Below are positions 7,709 through 16,955 of a DNA stretch of 64,000 nucleotides, piece by piece (position 1 is the stretch's first letter; each line of letters starts with the position of its first letter). A program made the translations under genes and the position numbers. The stretch comes from a virus: positions 1 through 64,000 of the IMG/VR virus record IMGVR_UViG_3300025120_000040. The stretch is one strand, 5' to 3'. A model generated the notes under the pieces. The model worked only from the letters and a program-made list of their open reading frames with translations. It was not told the DNA's origin and did not search any database.

Positions 7709-7813
7709 TTATTTGTATATGAATGGGTCTTTCTTCTTTAATTCTTTTAATCTTTTCCTGTAAGCTCTTTCCTGTTTGAACTTCAGCCAAAGATTTTTTA
7801 TCCATGTGAACAT
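7709..7813 (-). CDS. 34-residue basic microprotein
   Basis: The ATG at 7813 follows a strong GGAGG ribosome site and overlaps the preceding gene's TAA by one base (TAATG). The stop lies one base before the next ATG. The peptide starts MFTWIKNLWLKFKQ and continues with a highly charged Lys/Arg/Glu helix, so it is strongly basic and amphipathic and could be membrane- or RNA-associated. The tight fit between two genes and the good ribosome site argue for translation. In a radical SAM operon a short peptide could conceivably be a modification substrate, but it has no Cys and no recognisable leader/core pattern. Confidence 0.55.
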   Translation of the reverse strand: MFTWIKNLWLKFKQERAYRKRLKELKKKDPFIYK

Positions 7814-8604
7814 TATTTTCCTCCTGTTAATTTATTAAACATTGGTAACATTAATTTTACAGCATCTCGGTGTGCTTCGTCAAGTGGATGTGTAGTGGCT
7901 CTGGGATAATCTTCCATCAATGTCCATTGATTGAAACCCATCATCCTTGGTCCAAAACTAAACCATTTGGTAAAATCTATTTCATCGTGTAGTGCCTTCA
8001 TGAAATTATCCTGGTCTTTGTGCTGTTCAAACTCCTTGTAAAACAGGCTGTTGTCTGCTAGTGTGAACAAGAATGGTATTTGCTTCTTCTCAAGTATGTT
8101 CTGTAACCAGATAATGCTCTTCCAACTGAGATAGGTCTCATGATATTGGTTTGCACCGTGCTTGTATATGGCTTCTGCGAACGGTTGCACTCCGGTCTCA
8201 ACCATTGAGTCTGCTCTACGTTTCCATTGTTCCAATTGTACTTCTGATCCTGCAAGTGCTTGATGTCTTTCATCACTTGCCATTTTTGTATCCCATGGCG
8301 ATATTGTTGTCCAACGTGTCTTTTCTAAGTCCTTGTGCCTGGACATGGCCCAGTCATACCTGGAGAGGAAACTCCACATCACTATCACACACCCTATATC
8401 ATCATTGTTGTGGACTGCATCAAATACACGCCTGGCTATCCCCGAGTTGCCACTGCCTGGGTGTGCCGTACATACATATTCATGATCTGTTGGCTTTAGC
8501 CTGTATGCCCATGATTTTTTGCTTGGCACTTTGCCATTTTGGTCGTCACTCAACTCATGACCAAAAGTGAAACTACAACCACCTGCTATTAATTTTTTAC
8601 TCAT
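7813..8604 (-). CDS. SGNH-type hydrolase/esterase
   Basis: 263 residues. The N-terminus carries GGCSFTFGHEL, a block I type nucleophile segment with Ser11. GSGNSGI around residue 50 supplies the block II/III-like Gly and Asn, and HPLDEAH near residue 245 matches the block V DxxH pair. Family members remove or transfer acyl groups on glycans and lipids. With the GNAT and glycosyltransferase genes it suggests O-acyl editing of a surface polysaccharide. No signal peptide is seen, so it probably acts in the cytoplasm. It overlaps the first radical SAM gene by 8 bases and the 34-residue ORF by one. Confidence 0.7.
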   Translation of the reverse strand: MSKKLIAGGCSFTFGHELSDDQNGKVPSKKSWAYRLKPTDHEYVCTAHPGSGNSGIARRVFDAVHNNDDIGCVIVMWSFLSRYDWAMSRHKDLEKTRWTTISPWDTKMASDERHQALAGSEVQLEQWKRRADSMVETGVQPFAEAIYKHGANQYHETYLSWKSIIWLQNILEKKQIPFLFTLADNSLFYKEFEQHKDQDNFMKALHDEIDFTKWFSFGPRMMGFNQWTLMEDYPRATTHPLDEAHRDAVKLMLPMFNKLTGGK

Positions 8605-9775
8605 ATATCTGTAATACTTTATTTAAAAGTGGAAACATATCACCAAAATTTTCTTTCCTATACTGATCTGTTTGCAATATTCTTCTTTTTCTTTCTGCAC
8701 GTATCTCCGGAGAGTCTCTGTCAGCGGCGTTCATGAATCTTATGCTTGGTTGGTAGTCTGTGAGCATGTTATACCTGTCTGTGACTATGTCCTTTACCTG
8801 CCGTGGTAATGTCTGTATGTTGAACACATCAGGATCAAAGCAAGTGTTCACATAAAAGAACTTAGGTTGGAACTGTGCCACCCACAATGCCATCTTGGCC
8901 CAATTGAACACATTGAATATATTCACTGTTGAACATATTTGAAAGTCCATGTTAGGTGTTTTCATTTCTTTAAACTTAACAAGATTCTGGTTCACTTCTC
9001 TCCACTTTGCAGGATGTCTTTGATACTCGAAAGGTTCTCCCACGTCATCAATGCTGAACGCTACTTCCACGTGCTTGAAACAACTCCATAGGTCGAATAT
9101 TTCCTGTGGTGGTAACTGTGTGCCGTTGGTGTTGTAGTGTATGTCTATGTTCTTGGCATATCCCTTCTCGACACAGTGCATCAGTATTTTAAAGTGGTCC
9201 TTGATCATGAACGGTTCGCCGCCTGTGAATTCAAAGTACTCCACATATTTTAGATCCTCCTGCAACTCCTCAAAAAATTGTGGGTTACGTTTTGGCCACC
9301 CGCCTTCTTTCAATTGTTTTCTAGCAACAAGATTATCTCCTCCCTTGGCCGTTTCATAATCTATTTCTTCCTGAGCCCATTTTGATGAACTCCATGATCC
9401 GCATATCCTACATTTTAAATTACACACGTTGCCCAACTTAAAGTCAATAAACTTGAGGGATGGCTCGCTATTAGGTGTCCAGTTTTCTAAACTGCTACGC
9501 ATTTTGTAGATCGAGTTTTGTCTTTTGGATGTTTTGCCAGCGTCTTCCTCCTGCCAACAGCTCTGACAACCTTTAGGACGTTCACCGTTTCTAAATTTTG
9601 TTCTAAGATTGTCCATGTATTCCGTATCTTGTATAGACTTAAGACTTTGTTCGTACACTTTGACACCAGGAATACTGCCCTTGTACAAACAGCAAGGAGA
9701 CGCACCACCATTTACATCAACTTCTAAATGATTCCACGGTAATGGGCATATGTTTGAATCTATATACTTGTCCAC
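8597..9775 (-). CDS. Radical SAM protein with N-terminal SPASM/twitch-like domain (copy 1)
   Basis: 392 residues. The radical SAM cluster motif CNLKCRIC has Cys118, Cys122 and Cys125, and FTGGEP is the SAM-contacting GGEP motif. Before it lies an auxiliary-cluster-like module with Cys10, Cys28-Cys29, Cys70 and Cys73, in the pattern C..PW...CC...CxxCW expected of SPASM/twitch domains, which normally sit at the C-terminus. The C-terminal region has no comparable Cys group. The family cleaves S-adenosylmethionine to make a 5'-deoxyadenosyl radical; SPASM/twitch members often modify peptides or sugars. It shares the EYQRHPAKW signature with the copies at 52 and 55 kb. It is the last of five in tandem. 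Confidence 0.85.
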   Translation of the reverse strand: MDKYIDSNICPLPWNHLEVDVNGGASPCCLYKGSIPGVKVYEQSLKSIQDTEYMDNLRTKFRNGERPKGCQSCWQEEDAGKTSKRQNSIYKMRSSLENWTPNSEPSLKFIDFKLGNVCNLKCRICGSWSSSKWAQEEIDYETAKGGDNLVARKQLKEGGWPKRNPQFFEELQEDLKYVEYFEFTGGEPFMIKDHFKILMHCVEKGYAKNIDIHYNTNGTQLPPQEIFDLWSCFKHVEVAFSIDDVGEPFEYQRHPAKWREVNQNLVKFKEMKTPNMDFQICSTVNIFNVFNWAKMALWVAQFQPKFFYVNTCFDPDVFNIQTLPRQVKDIVTDRYNMLTDYQPSIRFMNAADRDSPEIRAERKRRILQTDQYRKENFGDMFPLLNKVLQIYE

Positions 9776-11043
9776 CAGTCTAACACCCTTTCATCTCTGC
9801 TTAATATTTTGGTTATATCCTGTCTTCTGATCTTGTCAATACTTTCTTGTCTCTGTTTTCCTTGTTTAGTTGGTGTAAAGGTTTCTCTATTCTTTAAATT
9901 TTTTATTACCTCTATTAATGCTCTCTGTTTTCGTGTGGCAAGAGGTTCCATGTATGCCAGTGCTTCATCGATGAGTGTGTGTAGCAGTTCTTTGGGCAGT
10001 GCTAATGGACTTAGAATCTCGTCATTACTAAAAGTAAACATAACTTTTGTTAATATCTCTGTGTCCAACTCTCTGCTTAAATCGAACATGTTTTTAAGTT
10101 CTAGTAAACCCGGCATTGTTATCGTATAGTCTAATCTCATCTCCCTGGCTGTTTTTGCCACTGCCATTCCTTCTTTGAAATTGCGTAACCACTGCTCATA
10201 GTTTAATCCGTCTCTGATGTACTCGCCAACTTCTCCTGTTCCGTCCAGTGATGAACATATCTGCCAGTCTTGGAACTGTGGCAGTAAGTCAAACAGTTTA
10301 ATTCCTTTGAATGATGTTCTACTTAGATTCGTGTTGTATCTCACATACACTTCTTTTGCGAATCCTAATTCTATTATTCTCTGCATGGCTTTCCAATGCA
10401 TATCCCACATCAGAGGTTCTCCACCGCACCAGTATATTTCTTTTATTCTTTTTGTTTCTACTGCTTCAACAAACTCTTGTACAACCTGTGTGTCTTGAAA
10501 TTTAATGATTTGTTCTCTCAAAGGTGATGCCATCCATGGTTGTGATTCTTTGGTCCATGTTTTGTTCTTCCTAGATTCTGCTTCCCAACTACTACTTAAC
10601 ATATCACCGCACATCCTACATTTGAAGTTGCATAGGTTGTTGAATCTATAATCAAAACTGATTGTCTGCATTGTAGTTGCACCTGTTTCATCTGTGCTGT
10701 CGTACGCTTCATCTACCCTGTCATTAAACAACTGATTCCAGTATGATCTGTATACATCTGTGTTTAACAGTTTGTGATCACACACTTCACACTCTGACAG
10801 TTCTTCTCCTGCCATCATACGCAGTCTAACAGATTTCATATGCTCTGAATTCCAGTGTTCTTTCAGTGTTAGTGGTTTATATTCTTTAGCGTCATTGCCT
10901 GTGTCAATGTACTGTTTGAAACTTTGTGCAGGTTCTCTAGATGCACAACAAATACGTCTTTCTGTCTGCGGTGACAGATACGTGTGTGTCCACGGTGCCA
11001 TACAGAATGTTTTGTTACCTTCGCTAGGTTTAATTCTCTTCAT
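9760..11043 (-). CDS. Radical SAM protein with N-terminal SPASM/twitch-like domain (copy 2)
   Basis: 427 residues. The cluster motif CNFKCRMC has Cys138, Cys142 and Cys145, followed by SSSWEAE; the GGEP motif is WCGGEPLMW. The N-terminal auxiliary module is FCMAPW (Cys14), Cys32-Cys33 and CEVC (Cys85, Cys88). GEVGEYIRDGLNYEQW is the family signature in the late barrel. A 16-base overlap with copy 1 and a 14-base overlap with copy 3 suggest coupled translation and possibly a multi-enzyme assembly. All radical SAM ligands are present, so it is probably active. The substrate is unknown. Confidence 0.85.
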   Translation of the reverse strand: MKRIKPSEGNKTFCMAPWTHTYLSPQTERRICCASREPAQSFKQYIDTGNDAKEYKPLTLKEHWNSEHMKSVRLRMMAGEELSECEVCDHKLLNTDVYRSYWNQLFNDRVDEAYDSTDETGATTMQTISFDYRFNNLCNFKCRMCGDMLSSSWEAESRKNKTWTKESQPWMASPLREQIIKFQDTQVVQEFVEAVETKRIKEIYWCGGEPLMWDMHWKAMQRIIELGFAKEVYVRYNTNLSRTSFKGIKLFDLLPQFQDWQICSSLDGTGEVGEYIRDGLNYEQWLRNFKEGMAVAKTAREMRLDYTITMPGLLELKNMFDLSRELDTEILTKVMFTFSNDEILSPLALPKELLHTLIDEALAYMEPLATRKQRALIEVIKNLKNRETFTPTKQGKQRQESIDKIRRQDITKILSRDERVLDWWTSI

Positions 11044-12313
11044 ACAATTCCTTCAATTCAGGAAATGTTTCAAGGATATTTTCGTCTCTGATCACGTCCA
11101 TCTTTTTCATTGTGTCTTTGAACTGTTGCATGTCTTTGCTGTTGTCTCTTCTCATCATGTAGTCCAACCCAGATTCAAATCCCTTGGTTGCCCTGGTGAG
11201 ATTATCTAGAGGACGCAACCATTCTAGGTGTGACTCGATCTTCTCTTTGACTCTTTGTTTGTATGAGTCTGGTAAAAGATCAATCCTCTGTGCGTATGGA
11301 TACTGCAATAAGTTGAAGTTGAAATCTTGTGGTTTCAATAATCCTTGATCTACCCAATTCCTGTGGAAGTCTGATATGTGTAATGCATTTATAAGTCCAA
11401 CTGTGCTTGATATGTAGAAGTCTACTTGCGGACAAACTTCTAACATACGTTTCCTGTTTGCTATTACGTCTTTCCACACAGTGCCTTTACGCATGTATTC
11501 TCCCCTGGCACCTTCTGCGTCTAGACTTGCACCTATCGATACTGAATCAAACTTGTTCCATAATTCCAACACGTCAATGTCTTTGTATTTTGTTCTTGTG
11601 AAGTTTGTGTTGTAAATTAATCTCACGTGATACATCTTACGTCTGTCCAATTCTTTTAATATCCTGTAGTGTTCTTCCATGATTATTGGTTCGCCACCTG
11701 CGAAGTAAAACTGTTCCACATGTTCGAACTGTTCCAACATCTGATCCCATATGTCATTACTGCTACGGCCAACTTTCATTATCTTCGCATGATTGGGAGG
11801 AGAACCTGTAAGTTTTTTGTGATCTTCATACCAATTACTGCTGAACCATGTACCACAACTTCTACACGCTAGGTTACATAGGTTACTGAATCTTATATCC
11901 CAATACTTTATGACGAAATCTGCTGTGCCATCTTCCTGTGTGTTCTCAACCATACCTATGTTGTGTCCAAAGTGTTTGTTCGAACTTAGACGCAGTGAGA
12001 AGAACCCCGACTTCTCTTGATCATAACATTTCGTACAATGTTTGCTTGGCTTTGCGGCCAGCATGTTTTTCCTTATACCCTTCATCTCATCGTTGTTAAA
12101 GACTTCTTCCATTGAATTCTTGTTAAGATCACCAACAGGATATTTGTCCAATGCAAAACAACAAGGGTACGCTCTACCGTCAGGGAAAGCATGTATGTGC
12201 AACCATGGCATCATACAGAATGTGTCATTGTCTATCAACAACTCCTTCTCTTTAGGAGTCATATCTTTGATCTTTAGTTTCTCAGGCTCTTTGGCGCCAT
12301 AATCATATGCCAC
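11030..12313 (-). CDS. Radical SAM protein with N-terminal SPASM/twitch-like domain (copy 3)
   Basis: 427 residues. The cluster motif CNLACRSC has Cys146, Cys150 and Cys153; GGEP is FAGGEPIIM. Its N-terminal module is the most SPASM-like of the set: FCMMPW (Cys33), FPDGRAYPCC (Cys51-52), then VGDLNKNSMEEVFN, which matches the G-[ND]-L-...-S-[LM]-xE-[IV][WF]-N spacer usual in SPASM domains, then CTKC (Cys93, Cys96). GARGEYMRKGTVWKDV is the late signature, diverged from YIRDGL. No Cys group lies in the C-terminal third. It overlaps both neighbours by 11-14 bases. Confidence 0.85.
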   Translation of the reverse strand: MAYDYGAKEPEKLKIKDMTPKEKELLIDNDTFCMMPWLHIHAFPDGRAYPCCFALDKYPVGDLNKNSMEEVFNNDEMKGIRKNMLAAKPSKHCTKCYDQEKSGFFSLRLSSNKHFGHNIGMVENTQEDGTADFVIKYWDIRFSNLCNLACRSCGTWFSSNWYEDHKKLTGSPPNHAKIMKVGRSSNDIWDQMLEQFEHVEQFYFAGGEPIIMEEHYRILKELDRRKMYHVRLIYNTNFTRTKYKDIDVLELWNKFDSVSIGASLDAEGARGEYMRKGTVWKDVIANRKRMLEVCPQVDFYISSTVGLINALHISDFHRNWVDQGLLKPQDFNFNLLQYPYAQRIDLLPDSYKQRVKEKIESHLEWLRPLDNLTRATKGFESGLDYMMRRDNSKDMQQFKDTMKKMDVIRDENILETFPELKELYEEN

Positions 12314-13646
12314 TATACCATTCTCCTATTATTGGGAAAGTCTTTTCGAAGTTCTTTCCTGATCTTTTGTCGTATTGACTGTAAAACGCTTTGAAGTCTT
12401 TCTGTAGTTTACTTTGTTCGGCCGCACCTGCATGTGGTGTTTTGACAACATCTAAATAATCTATAAGTCTCTGTGTTTGGTTAGTTTCCATATGTTCTAG
12501 ATGTTTTTCATTGTTATTTAAAAACTTTACCAAGTCTCCTTTAAATTTATTTCTTAGGTCATCGGGTAGCACAAGAGGTGATTGGAAGCTCGGGAACCGT
12601 AATATGTTCAATGTAAAGTTGACCTTCGGTCCATACACCTTACTTGCACTCTTGAACCATATTATCCTCTCTAGCAGTTCTGGCAACGACTCTAAACACA
12701 GTGCATTTATGGTACACATATTATGAATCTCTGATGGGACTTTATCAACCATCATGTGTAAGAAATTTGAGAACCATTCGCCGTAATCTAATCCGTCTCT
12801 GATGTATTCGCCTTGTTTGTGTGTTGCTTCCATGCTGGTATACAGATGAAAGTTTTTAAATCCTTTTAGTTTAGTTTTGAATCTATCAATAATGCTTTGC
12901 TTTGCACCCAGGTTAGAGTTGATTGCAATACGTATATCAGGATTCATTTTTTCACCTTGTGTTTCTATCCAATCTAACAGTCTCCACAAGTTGGGTGACA
13001 TCATAGGTTCTCCACCTGTTATCCTCAGTTCATCTAAACTCTTGTGTAGGTCCGTTTCCCACCATTTGTAAAATGCTTCCACGTACGGATTTGTTTCGTC
13101 TTTCTTGTATGGCTCTGCACTTTCATGACTGTGTGTGAAGTGATTACGCCCATCTGTTTTCATATCTGTGTATGGTCCTTGCCTCTTGATATTGTTTGCC
13201 CACGTAGAACTAAATGCAGGATTACAATATGTACAAGCAAAGTTACAGGTCCTATCGAATGCTATCTCCAGTGTCTTTAGATTGACATCTGTGTCAGCAT
13301 CAGTTTTGTGTGCGTAGTCCAATGCTTCGTTTGTGAATATTTTTGATTTGTAGACCCTGTCGCTAATATTATCTCTTTTGATATCTTCTATCTTCCAGCA
13401 GTATTCACACCCTTTTGGTCTGTCGCCGCACTGCATCTGTTTACGTTCTGCTTTCTTTTGTACTGTGTTGTGTATTGCACTAGGATTTGTTTTTATTGCT
13501 TCAAGATCAATCTTGTGCGGAAGTGGATGGTGACAACTTGTGGTCATACCACTACCCAACCATATTGTTGCATTATACCATTTGGCTCCGCAGAAACTTG
13601 CTGACTTAGGATCCAGTATTTGTTTTTTATATTCTAAATCGTTCAT
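12303..13646 (-). CDS. Radical SAM protein, divergent subfamily (copy 4)
   Basis: 447 residues. The cluster motif CNFACTYC has Cys134, Cys138 and Cys141, followed by NPAFSSTWA; GGEP is ITGGEPMMS. The N-terminal module differs from copies 1-3: FCGAKW (Cys19), then SCHHP (single Cys38 with two His) instead of CC, then GCEYCW (Cys80, Cys83). HKQGEYIRDGLDYGEW is the family signature. It is closely similar to copy 5 by eye along its length, so the two probably arose by duplication. One Cys replaced by His/Pro suggests a different auxiliary cluster or a structural zinc site. Confidence 0.85.
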   Translation of the reverse strand: MNDLEYKKQILDPKSASFCGAKWYNATIWLGSGMTTSCHHPLPHKIDLEAIKTNPSAIHNTVQKKAERKQMQCGDRPKGCEYCWKIEDIKRDNISDRVYKSKIFTNEALDYAHKTDADTDVNLKTLEIAFDRTCNFACTYCNPAFSSTWANNIKRQGPYTDMKTDGRNHFTHSHESAEPYKKDETNPYVEAFYKWWETDLHKSLDELRITGGEPMMSPNLWRLLDWIETQGEKMNPDIRIAINSNLGAKQSIIDRFKTKLKGFKNFHLYTSMEATHKQGEYIRDGLDYGEWFSNFLHMMVDKVPSEIHNMCTINALCLESLPELLERIIWFKSASKVYGPKVNFTLNILRFPSFQSPLVLPDDLRNKFKGDLVKFLNNNEKHLEHMETNQTQRLIDYLDVVKTPHAGAAEQSKLQKDFKAFYSQYDKRSGKNFEKTFPIIGEWYSGI

Positions 13647-15013
13647 GCGTTTTTACACTCCTCCCAGAATTCTTCCATCTCAGGGAAAGTGTTCAATAAG
13701 TTTGTTTGTCTTCTCCGATCGTGTTCGTTAAAAAATGCGTAAAAATTCTTTTTTTGTTGCGTACTTACGTCCGTGTTTTCTCGCCAGTATGCGAGATTGC
13801 GTTGCATTTTTTGAATCTCGAAGTCCTTGAATATGTGTAACCCGTTGTCCTCCCCGGAATGGTTCTGCATGTACTTAATGTTATCCTCATGTATGCTCTG
13901 GTACGCCTCCGGTAGCATCGTGATCTGTTGCCATGCGGGTTGCCTCAGCAGTGGCACATCGAACCACACTCTCTGGTAGGTCTTTGAGTACTTGGTACGC
14001 AGTTCCAATATTTTCTCCAGCAGTTTATCCATGCTCGTGATACTTAGATTGTTGTATGTGCATATGAATGTGATGGAATTACGACCCGGGATCCTGTCAA
14101 GAAACTCCTCCACGTTGTCCATCATGTAGTTGAAATCCAGGCCGTCACGTATGTACTCCGCACGTTTGCCAAATGCGTCAACTGACACGAACTGCATCAT
14201 GTGTTCAACCTTCTCCTGCATACATATCTCCTGTGCCATGTTGAAGTACTTCTCTTTCAACTTCTTGTCTGGTGGACACATGTTACTGGTCACGTTGAGG
14301 TGCAGATCTTGTTTGGGATGATCTATTATGTACTGGAAAACCTTGTAGGTGTTCACGTCCATCATGGGTTCACCACCGGTCATACGGAAGTGCTTTAAAT
14401 TCTTGTACAGTGTTGGCCACCACTTCCAGAAAGCGGTCACGTAAGGGTTCTCCTCCCTGTTGGGTATGGGCTTCCTGCGACCTTGGAAGTGCTCTGGTGC
14501 GTTGTGGGAAGGGGTGGTAGGATATTCGCCGTATCTGTCCACCTCCTTGGCCCACGTGGTCGAGAACTGTGGTGAACAATAACTGCACTTGAAGTTACAA
14601 GCGTTGTTGAAGTTCACCTCCACGTATCTCGGCGTCCAATGTTCGTCTATTGGATTCTTTCTAATATCCTCGAAGTCCTGCATGGCCCATGGCTCACCAG
14701 ACCTGTAGTGCCTGTCTGACATCTCCCCGGTCTTCTCCATGTTCCAGCAGTATGAACAACCCTCGGGTTGTTCTCCCTGGAGCATCTGTTGTCGTTGATT
14801 CATTTTCTCTGCGGTGTTGTGCAGTGCGGCTGGATTGTTTTTCAACTTCTCTGCATCAATGTTGTGCAATGGTGGATGATAGCAACTGTTGGTCAGTCCC
14901 GTGGGCAGGTGCAGTGAGGTCTGATTCCACTTGGCCAGGCACATGGTAGGAGAAACTGTCTCGAGTATTTCCTTGGCCTTCAATGCGTCCTGTTTGTAGT
15001 TACTGGTACTCAC
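13643..15013 (-). CDS. Radical SAM protein, divergent subfamily (copy 5)
   Basis: 456 residues. The cluster motif CNFKCSYC has Cys139, Cys143 and Cys146, followed by SPQFSTTWA; GGEP is MTGGEPMMD. The N-terminal module reads MCLAKW (Cys25), SCYHP (Cys44) and GCSYCW (Cys86, Cys89), the same pattern as copy 4. GKRAEYIRDGLDFNYM is the late signature. It overlaps copy 4 by an ATGA and the glycosyltransferase-like gene upstream by 14 bases. The DNA appears richer in G and C than copies 2-4 by eye, which might indicate a different age or origin; this was not computed. Confidence 0.85.
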   Translation of the reverse strand: MSTSNYKQDALKAKEILETVSPTMCLAKWNQTSLHLPTGLTNSCYHPPLHNIDAEKLKNNPAALHNTAEKMNQRQQMLQGEQPEGCSYCWNMEKTGEMSDRHYRSGEPWAMQDFEDIRKNPIDEHWTPRYVEVNFNNACNFKCSYCSPQFSTTWAKEVDRYGEYPTTPSHNAPEHFQGRRKPIPNREENPYVTAFWKWWPTLYKNLKHFRMTGGEPMMDVNTYKVFQYIIDHPKQDLHLNVTSNMCPPDKKLKEKYFNMAQEICMQEKVEHMMQFVSVDAFGKRAEYIRDGLDFNYMMDNVEEFLDRIPGRNSITFICTYNNLSITSMDKLLEKILELRTKYSKTYQRVWFDVPLLRQPAWQQITMLPEAYQSIHEDNIKYMQNHSGEDNGLHIFKDFEIQKMQRNLAYWRENTDVSTQQKKNFYAFFNEHDRRRQTNLLNTFPEMEEFWEECKNA

Positions 15014-15896
15014 GGTCTTGCACTCCCTTGTTTATGTGCGGAGGGATGACGAACCGATAGAACCTGCTGTCATCGTCATCGTACTCCGCAATTGGCATGT
15101 CCAGTTGTTGCCTCAGGCTGTTACCGTACATCAACAGATCTGTGTCTATGTCTGTAGGTGACTGATCCTTGTAGTACAACTCCATGTTATCCAGATCACG
15201 TATCTTGAAATGCTCATTTTTGGCCTCTATCACTGTGTTGAAACAACCCATCCTCGCTCCCAACATGGCGTACTTGCCAAACTCTACGTCTGCACCCACT
15301 GTACACCAAGTGCTGAGTGTCCTCAGATTAGTCGGCCACACTTTTTGGAAATCATTGGCAGGTATGGGTTTGCCTTTGTTCGTACTCATTTTTACACCCT
15401 CCCTGAAGCCTGCCACAAAGGCCTGCTGTTCAGAACCATTTATTATGGTAGTGGAGTAACAGTTATGCAGATTCTCATGTGGCACACCCCAGCAGAAATC
15501 TATCTGGTTCTCCTCCGAGTCAGCATTCTCGTGTGTCCTCATGTTCAAGCACGTTTCCTTTGACCAACCAACTAGTCCTCCATTACCGTACACTAGCCCA
15601 TTAATGTTATTTTTTGCTCGCCAACGATGAACTGCCTTGGGATCGGTCTTCGTCCAATCTAGGGTTTGTAATAAAAAAGTTTCATCAATAACGTTGTCAC
15701 CGTCAACACTTATAAAGAAGTCGGTCTCTGCCAACTCGGCCGCGGCCTTATGGGCGTTGTCAAACCCCACAACACCATCAACACGCTTGGCCCATGGCAC
15801 CTTGTTCTTGAGATCCGCCCAATTCTCTTCCTTGTTGGGCTCCTTGAAACTGATGTACACGAAGTCCAGTTCGCTTATTCTCGTTCTATCAGCCAT
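15000..15896 (-). CDS. Family-2-like glycosyltransferase (GT-A fold)
   Basis: 298 residues. LDFVYISFKEPNKEENW begins a GT-A Rossmann-like unit, and ETDFFISVDGDNVIDETF contains the DGD (DxD) nucleotide-sugar/metal motif near residue 65. It resembles each module of the 432-residue protein at 2695-3993 but keeps DGD intact, so it is the more likely active enzyme. The late region is rich in aromatic residues and ends VIPPHINKGVQ. Expected reaction: transfer of a sugar from a nucleotide donor; acceptor unknown. It overlaps the downstream radical SAM gene by 14 bases and the upstream gene by 22. Confidence 0.65.
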   Translation of the reverse strand: MADRTRISELDFVYISFKEPNKEENWADLKNKVPWAKRVDGVVGFDNAHKAAAELAETDFFISVDGDNVIDETFLLQTLDWTKTDPKAVHRWRAKNNINGLVYGNGGLVGWSKETCLNMRTHENADSEENQIDFCWGVPHENLHNCYSTTIINGSEQQAFVAGFREGVKMSTNKGKPIPANDFQKVWPTNLRTLSTWCTVGADVEFGKYAMLGARMGCFNTVIEAKNEHFKIRDLDNMELYYKDQSPTDIDTDLLMYGNSLRQQLDMPIAEYDDDDSRFYRFVIPPHINKGVQDREYQ

Positions 15897-16177
15897 GCTT
15901 TGCCTCCTTCCACTATTCCTGTGGGCCAGTGTATGTCATCGTCTTGGAACACATATCCTTTTTTTGCTTCTTTTAAAACGCTGTATTGTGTTTTTGGTTT
16001 TGGCTTTGGCTTCAACACTATCTCACCATCTTTGATCATTAGCTCTTCTTCATTGTACTGTAGTGCCCACAACTTCTTGTCATGGGTCACTTCGTGTTCT
16101 ACGCCATCAACAGTCACAAAAAGTTTCCTAGGTTCTCTCTTTGGCAGATTCGCCATTGCCTCAAAAAATCCTGGCAT
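15875..16177 (-). CDS. Hypothetical protein, 100 aa
   Basis: I chose the ATG at 16177 because AAGGAG sits 4 bases upstream; the frame is open a little further up and an internal ATG lies at 16156. The product has a strand-rich segment with a VTVDGVEHEV turn, a KPKPKPK linker around the middle and an aromatic/acidic C-terminus (GYVFQDDDIHW). I recognise no family. Overlap with both neighbours indicates it is part of the accessory operon. It may be a small accessory subunit of the adjacent glycosyltransferases. Confidence 0.5.
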   Translation of the reverse strand: MPGFFEAMANLPKREPRKLFVTVDGVEHEVTHDKKLWALQYNEEELMIKDGEIVLKPKPKPKTQYSVLKEAKKGYVFQDDDIHWPTGIVEGGKAWLIERE

Positions 16178-16955
16178 GTAACTCCTTGTTGTGATAGTGC
16201 CAAACTCTGCTGACACGTGTTTCGCCTATGTACACTGCATCTCCGGATCTGTTGGGATATAGATATTCGTTTTGATCCTTTGCCCTCATGGTATTGTTTA
16301 CACCTGGTTTGTGATGAATGAATTTAAACCAATCATAATCTATAAGATCACAGGCAGTAGGATCCATAATCCTATATGCCAACGCAAACACCACGTCTGT
16401 GCTAGGGTATTCGTCATGACACGAAATCAACATCTGTGTTTTGACCTGTTTCCAATTCTTCACTATGTGTTCTGCTATCTCATAGAATTTCTTTGCTTTT
16501 GCACTCCTACGGAAATACATCAATCCATTGTAGATATTGGGTAAATGGTTCCTCATGAACAATTTCCTGTATGGCGTTTGTTTTACAACATTGTCCCGGT
16601 AGTCAAAACAGTCAACACTGAATACTAAATCGTGTTGCCACAGGTGATTCCACCACCAATCAGTGTTTGTGGTCCACAACATGTCCGCCTCCAATTTTAT
16701 TGTGTGTGTAAAAGGTGTGAGACGGAACGCTTTGTACTCGTTCGCCCATTTGATATCGTGCAAGGCACTGTCGTCTTCCCCTATGACTTTCACTACGTCA
16801 ACGTGTTCGCTGGAAAATTTACTTGATTGATCTGTCACCACACATACCTTGTTGTTTTTGTTCCAACGTTTTATGCTCTTGGCCAAAGTTATAGACAGTT
16901 CCACATAATCAACTTTGCCATTGTTCTGTGCGAACCAAAGAAATCCTTTAGACAT
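16161..16955 (-). CDS. Glycosyltransferase-like protein (GT-A, EAD metal motif)
   Basis: I chose the ATG at 16955, preceded by AAGGAG and overlapping the upstream stop by 8 bases; an upstream extension of 28 residues has no good start signal. 264 residues. The N-terminal strand and DYVELSITLAKSIKRW helix are followed by VCVVTDQ. HTIKLEADMLWTTN contains an acidic DxD-like EAD motif, as in families that use a nucleotide-sugar donor. NIYNGLMYFRRS and STDVVFALAYRI resemble acceptor-side segments of the same fold. The next gene upstream has the same layout, so the two are probably paralogues or partners. Acceptor unknown. Confidence 0.6.
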   Translation of the reverse strand: MSKGFLWFAQNNGKVDYVELSITLAKSIKRWNKNNKVCVVTDQSSKFSSEHVDVVKVIGEDDSALHDIKWANEYKAFRLTPFTHTIKLEADMLWTTNTDWWWNHLWQHDLVFSVDCFDYRDNVVKQTPYRKLFMRNHLPNIYNGLMYFRRSAKAKKFYEIAEHIVKNWKQVKTQMLISCHDEYPSTDVVFALAYRIMDPTACDLIDYDWFKFIHHKPGVNNTMRAKDQNEYLYPNRSGDAVYIGETRVSRVWHYHNKELHARIF

